Position numbers and translations under genes: made by a program | Notes under the pieces: model-generated | Told to the model about the DNA's origin: nothing | The model's input: only the letters and a program-made list of their open reading frames with translations | The model's database searches: none | Shown here: piece after piece, positions 58,148-64,000 of the stretch | Position numbering within the stretch: the first letter of the stretch is position 1 | Layout of the letters: the number at the start of each line of letters is the position of its first letter | Assembly: GCA_003342895.1 (NCBI GenBank) | Contig: PTFA01000313.1 | Location: forward strand, 248,001-312,000 | Direction of reading: 5' to 3' | Length of the DNA: 64,000 nucleotides | Source: Casuarius casuarius | Taxonomy: Eukaryota > Chordata > Aves > Casuariiformes > Casuariidae

Positions 58148-61100
58148 TCAGAATTTTCTTCTCACTTGACACTGATGAACTAATGGAAGCAGCTTGCCTT
58201 CCTCGTGAAGCCTTTGAGTATCTGTAGCACCTCCAACAAAAGTCCCATTGACAAACACCCTCGGGACCTATCAAGCATATGAAAATCACATCAGTTACTT
58301 TTAGGAACTAAGATAAAAATCTTAAATGAACCCACATAGGGACTGTAGTACTCAATGCCAACCTTCTATGTATCTGATATTTATACTCATAATATGCAAA
58401 TATATATATAGTCATAATACATTTTAATATTACCGTATGATTAATATACATTTTCATAACATTTATATAGAAGGGAAACTGTTAACATTTCACACACCAC
58501 TCAAAGTTAGGATAAAGTCATTATGGGAGATTGCAATAAATACAAAAACAAATGAGTCAAGTGAGCCTATGTAAAATTAAAGGAATTGCAACATAATTGT
58601 CAAGAAAATGGAGTAAATAACTCTGTACAAACTAAAACTGACTTTTATGATTCAACCAAACCTACAGCCTCAGTGGCAGTACAAACAAGATCACATCTGA
58701 GGAATACTCAGTCTCGTGAGGAAACGACATTAGAGAATCCTTCTGCAGTACCTTGTATTTAATTTAGGAACTCATACTCAAAATTTATCTTGCCTCAAAA
58801 AAGTGCAGAATGTGTGGTCATAGTCCACGAAGAACATATCTGCAACATAATGTCTGTCTTTGCTTATAACATCTAAGAAGATATACTTACTGTTCTGCCA
58901 CCAGTCATCTGTTCAAGAACATCTTGGAACTGACTTCCATTTTTATTCACATCAAGTTCTACAGCTGTGTAATTTACATTCATACCCTCAAAAAGTTTTT
59001 TTGCCATTTTGCAGTAGAAGCATGTTGTTTTAGAGAAAATCACAACACAGTTGTCTGAAATAATCTCCTGTATGTTCAAAAGAATGTTCAAGTCAGTGTG
59101 CATTGTAATTAAGTCCATGTATTTTAACAGTATCTAACAGTCACAAAAACAAATACGTAAGTTAGAAATCTCCTATTATGGTACCAAATACAGGAAAATC
59201 ACTCCCTTTAAAGGTTTTCTGGACATTTTTAATAAGGACAACTGAGGATTTCCCAGCCATGCTATGGGGATGGCTGGCTAGTTCTGAAGAATCTTCCTAA
59301 CCACTATGCTTCATTCTCATTTTTTAAGGTAAACTGAAAAGCTTGTTTAGCTTGTAAATTCTCCCTACTTCTAATCCAGAGCCACAAGAATCTTAATGTG
59401 AGGTGTAAGCCACTTTTCTTCAAAAAGCGTTTGCAAGATAGTCAAACAAGGAGCAGAATAGTGACTTCCACCAAGGTGTCTGTCAGGAAGATACCATCAA
59501 CTGTATGGTTCGCACAAATCATTCACGTTTGTCCTGAAGACATCTCTGGTGGCCTAGCACCTTCTGCAGGGAAGCATCCCATACTTTCACATCAGAATCA
59601 AAATCACTTCCCACCTGACTGCCAGGAAAGTCAGACCCTCAACCTCAGAAGCGAAGCTGAGGCCAAAGCGTAGCTGCTCCAGTGGAACAGAAGTGCAGTG
59701 AGGCACAACCTCAGTCATCTGCAGAACTACACCGAAGATAAAGTGACTGACTCTCCCTGCTCCTTAAGGCCTCAGTAAAAGGTACACACTGTTCTTCAAG
59801 GCTAGCTCAATGATCAAAACTGTCCCAACTGCAAGTAGAATACCTCCAATTAGTTAAAACTTAGCAGTTTCTAACTTTCAGTAATCCTGTAGTTTTTTTC
59901 TCTTAAGGGAGTAAAGAAACAGAGTAGAGTTAGCATTAACAATCTCCAACCAGAAGCACTGCTTCGACCTATGAAGCTGTGTATTACCCGCAACAACTGA
60001 CTTCAGAGTGAGCAGAATCATTGTGGGGATTGTGGCCTACCCTAAGCTTCTCCTGCTCTCTGATCACACACCTCTTACAAACTGTAGAGGCTGTATCTCC
60101 TTGAAGTATTTGTACAGCTTTCCCTGTCTGTAAAGCAAACAGGATATCCTCATGATAAGCAGACTGGCAAAAAAGGGTATGAGTGGGAAGAAAGACAGAC
60201 CCCCTATTACTTTGCTGCAAGGATATCCAAGGTGGTTTTGTGCTGTCACTTGTGTATCTGTTCTTACTTGAAAGCAGTAATTCTACAAGGTTTAATGCCC
60301 AATACTGATGGCAACACTGAACTTAAGTAGAAAACGTGAAAAACAAAAAAAGGATCCAGCCTAGGAAGACGCAGCCAGTATTTGCAAATAGACATAAAGA
60401 TCCAATTCAACATGCAAAACTACTTACAGCATATCTTTATATAACTTAAGAAAAAAACTAAAAATAACTCACTTTTGCAAGCATTGAAAATGAGTAGAAA
60501 TCTCATAAGTTCGTTACCTGTATTTGATTCACAGCAGCATCATTAGACAATCCTATAGAAGTAGGCAGCCTATTTCCCATTCTAAAACTAAAAAGAAATG
60601 AAAAAGTCAGACACTCAAGCTTTCAAACAAACACCACATTATTACTGCTCACAAATTATTTTAAGGGCTGGTTTCACTCAACCCATACAAGGGTCAGTTC
60701 TGTTTAAATATGCAAGGTGATTTCTCCCTCGCACATAAATTCTTTCAGCAGCAATGCCTACGGTCTCATTAGCTCTCACATACCCGCAGTAGGGTCCAAA
60801 TAAAGAGCCTGATTCAGAGTTTAACCAAAACGGTTGTCTTTACAATAAGGTTTTTTGGGAGATTGTTTGGTTTTTTTTTTTTTACAGTGACAGCGCGCAT
60901 ATACAAGCGCCAAAATAAGGCCCCGGGCAACCCCCTGCAGGGGCTGCTCGGAGGCCTGCGCACCCCGAGGCCAGCCGGGACGCCCCCCTGCCGGCTCCCC
61001 GCGACCCGGCCCCTGCCGGCTCTCCCCTCAAGAAGAGGGCCGAAGACCCCCGCACCGGCGGGGAGCTACCGGCCCCGCCGCCCCGCGCCCACCGACCCGC

Positions 61101-61152
61101 GCCGCCGCCACAGCGCCGCCGCCGCCCCGCGCAGCGCCCTCTGCAGGGCCAT
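58148..61152 (-). CDS. GLRX2: glutaredoxin 2, mitochondrial form
   Basis: Thiol-disulfide oxidoreductase using glutathione; reduces protein-glutathione mixed disulfides in mitochondria, and the human enzyme can bind a [2Fe-2S] cluster between two subunits. Coding exons: 61070-61152, 60518-60581, 58891-59067, 58148-58267; 147 aa. Residues 1-28 are an Arg/Ala-rich presequence without acids (MALQRALRGAAAALWRRR), a mitochondrial targeting peptide. The thioredoxin fold begins near residue 44. The active site is C65-F-Y-C68 where human has CSYC. The cis-Pro TVP motif is at 108-110 and the GSH-binding GGATDT at 120-125. The pair of structural cysteines known in human GLRX2 (SDNC, VHQC) is kept at Cys56 and Cys141. 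The tail after Cys141 (QVRRKF) is shorter than in human. A second ATG (residue 29) is the second base of exon 2, so another first exon could give a non-mitochondrial form. Confidence 0.95.
59068..60517 (-). other. GLRX2 intron, nothing further seen
   Basis: 1.45 kb between the exon encoding the N-terminal linker and the active-site exon. No exon-like segment with matching splice sites. Open frames near 59398-59673 (plus) and 59984-60249 (minus) show no family similarity. Confidence 0.6.
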
Positions 61153-61570
61153 GGCGGCCCGCAGGAAAGGGCGGGGCTCTCGCGCAGTCCTCACCGCGGT
61201 CGGTCGCGCCGCAGGCCCCCGCCCCTCCTCCCGCGGCGGCGCGGGGCTGCCCGCTGCGCTGCCTGTGCCCGGGAGCACGCGCCGGCCGGGGGAGGGGGCT
61301 GCCCTCCCTGCGCAGGCGCAGCCGTTGCCTCGCGGCGCGGCCGTTGGTGTGGCCGTTGGCGGGGGCTGCGGCGCAGCGCGTGGCGCCTCAGGCGGGAGAG
61401 CTGCTGAGGCGGCCGCGCGCTATGGGGAGCCCCGCGTATTTCCTAGAGCAGCGGGCAGAGGAATGGGGCGGCAGGGAAGGAAGGGAGGGAGAGCCTCGGT
61501 CCTGAGGGACGCGGCTGCGAGGAGGCTTCTGGGAGGGAAAGAAAGCCTGGGAGTCGGAGGCAGGGTGTGT
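60890..61570. promoter_or_regulatory. GLRX2 promoter CpG island
   Basis: About 680 bases of dense CpG and GC-rich sequence spanning GLRX2 coding exon 1 (61070-61152) and its upstream side. The ATG has a full Kozak context (GCCGCCATGG on the minus strand). Long open frames on both strands here are by-products of high GC content. Confidence 0.85.
61309..61320. promoter_or_regulatory. NRF1-like palindromic site
   Basis: TGCGCAGGCGCA, about 157 bases upstream of the GLRX2 ATG. It matches the nuclear respiratory factor 1 consensus (YGCGCAYGCGCR) except for one central base. NRF1 commonly drives nuclear genes for mitochondrial proteins, which fits GLRX2. Confidence 0.5.
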
Positions 61571-61749
61571 GTGGCCGAGGCAGGATGAAGCCGGGAAAGG
61601 CAGTTCAGTCAGTTACAGTTTGTGTTCAAAGGATGGTGGTTACACGCTGCTCTTACGGGGAAAAATGTCCTGGAATTGTGGTTTGGGCTTTTGCACCATG
61701 TTAATGAAGCTTTGAAGCATTCTTGCGAGAGGGATATTATTTAGTGAAG

Positions 61750-61860
61750 CTGCTTAGAGATTGAGTGATTTTCCTGAAGGTCCAGAAGTAACTTTTGCTA
61801 CAGCAAATGAAGCTAGGGCCTTGTCTCCTGTCCTTTGTGCCCAACTACAACATGCTAAGA
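61750..61860 (+). mobile_element. possible second MIR-like SINE relic
   Basis: AGAGATTGAGTGATTTTCCT followed by GAAGGTCCAGAAG and, later, AAGCTAGGGCC resembles the MIR core (GAGGTTAAGTGACTTGCC, AAGGTCACA, CAGCTAG). Degraded; called from memory of the consensus. Confidence 0.4.
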
Positions 61861-62770
61861 TTTTGGGGAGGCCTTTGCTATATCAGCTGAAACTCCCTTC
61901 AAATCTTCACCATTAGTATTTTTGTTCTGCTTTTTCTTTCTCTCTGCTTTGCAGCTATTTAGTATGAATATGTTATTAAGTATATATATCTTTGTTTTGT
62001 ATGCATTATAAAAATGCCTCTCTCAACACACGCTTTTGTTGGCTCTCACAGACAAGAAAATGATACTAAGCAAGTTAATAAAATAGGACAATTATATCAG
62101 AAAAGATGGAAAAGATAAGTCTAGAAAAGCCAGTAACTTTTAATTTCAAGGCATTATTGGAGGTTTTCTAGCCTTGTCTCCTGTGATGAAACTGATAAGC
62201 CCTGAAGCATCTAATGCCATGTGAAAACAATTGTATCTCTGACATCTCTTACCTTGATTTAGTGATAAAGATAGTGGTTAATATTCCTATTATGATCCCC
62301 AAAGCAAACTGTGGGAATCTATTTTGTTAATTCCCATCTAAGTTTTCGAAAGAATTAAAGAAATGAAACAACTGCAATGTTTTCCTGAAACATGAAAATA
62401 AATTTTTCAGCCACTCTTTGCAATTGGTTTTGTACCGTATCACTGTTTACTGAAAAACAGATGACAGCACGGCGGAAATTAATGTTTGTTGTGTCGTTGT
62501 ACTATAATGACTTTGTGTCTTGATAAATAAAGTATTACGTGTCTAGAAGGTGCATCAGGTGCATTTCTTCTGAGCTAACACTGTTTTAGGTGATACTACG
62601 GGCATTTTTGGATGAGAAACAGGATTTTGGACCATTTGGAAGCATTTCAAATTCCATTGTATTTTTTTCATAAGTAGCAGCTCCAGTAATCATTCTAAAT
62701 CCCTTTTGAGAAACTATATTGTTTATTCTTTGGGGGGGTTTGTCTCCTAAATAAATGAATGGTATATTAT

Positions 62771-62840
62771 ACTAGTTAAAAGTGAACATTAGAGGTAATT
62801 GTAATTATAGCAATTAACTCGATGTTCACTTTTTAACTAG
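62771..62840. repeat. long inverted repeat / hairpin, about 30-base arms
   Basis: The left arm starts ACTAGTTAAAAGTGAACAT at 62771; the right arm ends in its near-exact reverse complement at 62840. Pairing continues inward through AGGTAATTG and CAATTAACTC, with a loop of about eight bases (TAATTATA). One indel and a few mismatches. It fits a tiny MITE or a pre-miRNA-like hairpin; nothing shows which. Confidence 0.7.
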
Positions 62841-64000
62841 TGTAGGGTGCCAATCATTATGTTACTAGGTAGTATATTTGTGTATTATTTTGATACAATA
62901 TGTGAATTGTTACAAAATACTTGTGATACATTCTGTTGTACTGCATGCTGCCTTGTTGTGACATGAAATGTATCACATCTCAGCACAGGAAATTATATAA
63001 AATGTTGACTTTCACTCTGTTTTGCCAATCATAATGCATGCTACTTACAGGAAGAAAAATGATGCAAGTTTGCTTTTTTCATATGTAATACAGGATAATG
63101 TTTTCTGCTAAAATTGAAAAGTAAGTCAGCAAGAGGTTTTTCTTCCAGGCCTGTATTTCCAGTATTGGTATTCCAGAGGGGATACCAGTTTGCCAGGTTC
63201 TGCTGTACTGGATTTCCAGTTTTTGTGTACTCCTGTAGAAGAAATCGACCTGGAACAATGAGAAAGCAGAAATATGCTTGTTGGAGGAGCCCTGCTACAG
63301 CTGCAACTGTTCAATTGCTCCTGCGAGAAAACAGTGTTACAGGACCTGTATGAAATCCTGAGCGCTGCTTTTTGTACTGACAGTCAAGATCACACTAGTG
63401 ATAATGTGTTTGCTTCACATTTTGTTATCATTTGGTGGGGGGCTTTTCTCCTCAGATGCAAAGACAATAAATATTTTCCTTTTTTTTTGGCTGTGGTATT
63501 TTGACTGCTCATTCCTGTCAGAATTTAATTGCATTTTTGTTATTGATAAAACAGATTTTTTTCTTCCTTTATATCCAGCTTCCAGATTTTCTTCCTGATC
63601 TGTAGTGTGGTTGTAGTGTGTGGATTTGAGAGCTTTTGTACTGGTTTCTTGAATCTATCACTGCTGTCTGAGCAGTAAGGACAGCGTACCACTGCGAAGG
63701 GCAGCTGGGGGGGAGCAGGGGAGGAAGGACGCCAGCACAGAGACTGCTGCAATACAACAGCTCCTCTGACTGGGAGTATGTTGCCGCGCACTAGTTGCTC
63801 CCTGTTGACTGTCGTTACTGCTGCCTGTGTCGGGCGGGACCTGCAAAACCCCCGTGGCCTGTGACTGATCGCTTAAAAAACCCCAACGGACATTAAATAT
63901 AACGCAGTTCTCCCCATCAGGAGCTTTGCGTAACTGGTTTTTCTCCCGTACTGCGCGCACACAGCCGACTTAGCGCGACGTGCGAGGCCTCCCTTGCCGG

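Larger units (their letters stand above)
61571..64000. other. intergenic DNA between GLRX2 and the next gene
   Basis: AT-rich sequence with no supported exon until the last 250 bases, where CpG density rises. It contains a possible second MIR-like relic (61750-61860) and a long hairpin (62771-62840). Open frames at 63114-63960 lack splice or family support. Confidence 0.6.

Noticed and set aside
60863..61588. 241-codon plus-strand open frame over the GLRX2 island
   Set aside because: Same GC artefact, antisense to GLRX2 exon 1 and its promoter; no recognisable domain.

Overview
This is vertebrate nuclear DNA, most likely from a bird. The genes are split into short exons with GT-AG introns, the background is AT-rich and non-coding, and CpG islands sit only at gene starts. 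The gene order UCHL5(-) / RO60(+) / GLRX2(-) is the conserved vertebrate synteny block (human 1q31). The compact spacing suits a bird, but a non-avian reptile cannot be excluded from sequence alone.

Layout. 1-8.9 kb: no supported gene. 8.9-20.4 kb, minus strand: a chain of phase-compatible exon candidates ending in a stop codon and an AATAAA signal; I cannot assign it to a family, and it is the most interesting object here. 21.8-39.6 kb, minus: UCHL5 (proteasome- and INO80-associated deubiquitinase), all 11 coding exons reconstructed, 330 or 331 aa. 39.3-40.3 kb: a CpG island that probably serves as a bidirectional promoter for UCHL5 and RO60. 42.4-49.1 kb, plus: RO60/TROVE2, eight coding exons, 538 aa, the same length as human. 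49.1-57.6 kb: RO60 3' flank and intergenic DNA. 57.6-61.15 kb, minus: GLRX2 (mitochondrial glutaredoxin), four coding exons, 147 aa. 60.9-61.6 kb: the GLRX2 CpG island. 61.6-64.0 kb: intergenic, turning CpG-richer at the right edge, where the next gene of the block (CDC73 in other vertebrates) would be expected.

The three recognised genes do not form a pathway. UCHL5 and RO60 are head-to-head; RO60 and GLRX2 are tail-to-tail. RO60 and GLRX2 both relate to stress (RNA quality control; thiol redox), but their adjacency is ancient synteny, not evidence of shared function. No tRNA, rRNA, CRISPR or intact mobile element was found. Two weak MIR-like SINE relics, several microsatellites, three short tandem duplications and three hairpin-forming inverted repeats were noted. 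Exon boundaries were derived by hand from splice-site rules, phase bookkeeping and family conservation.
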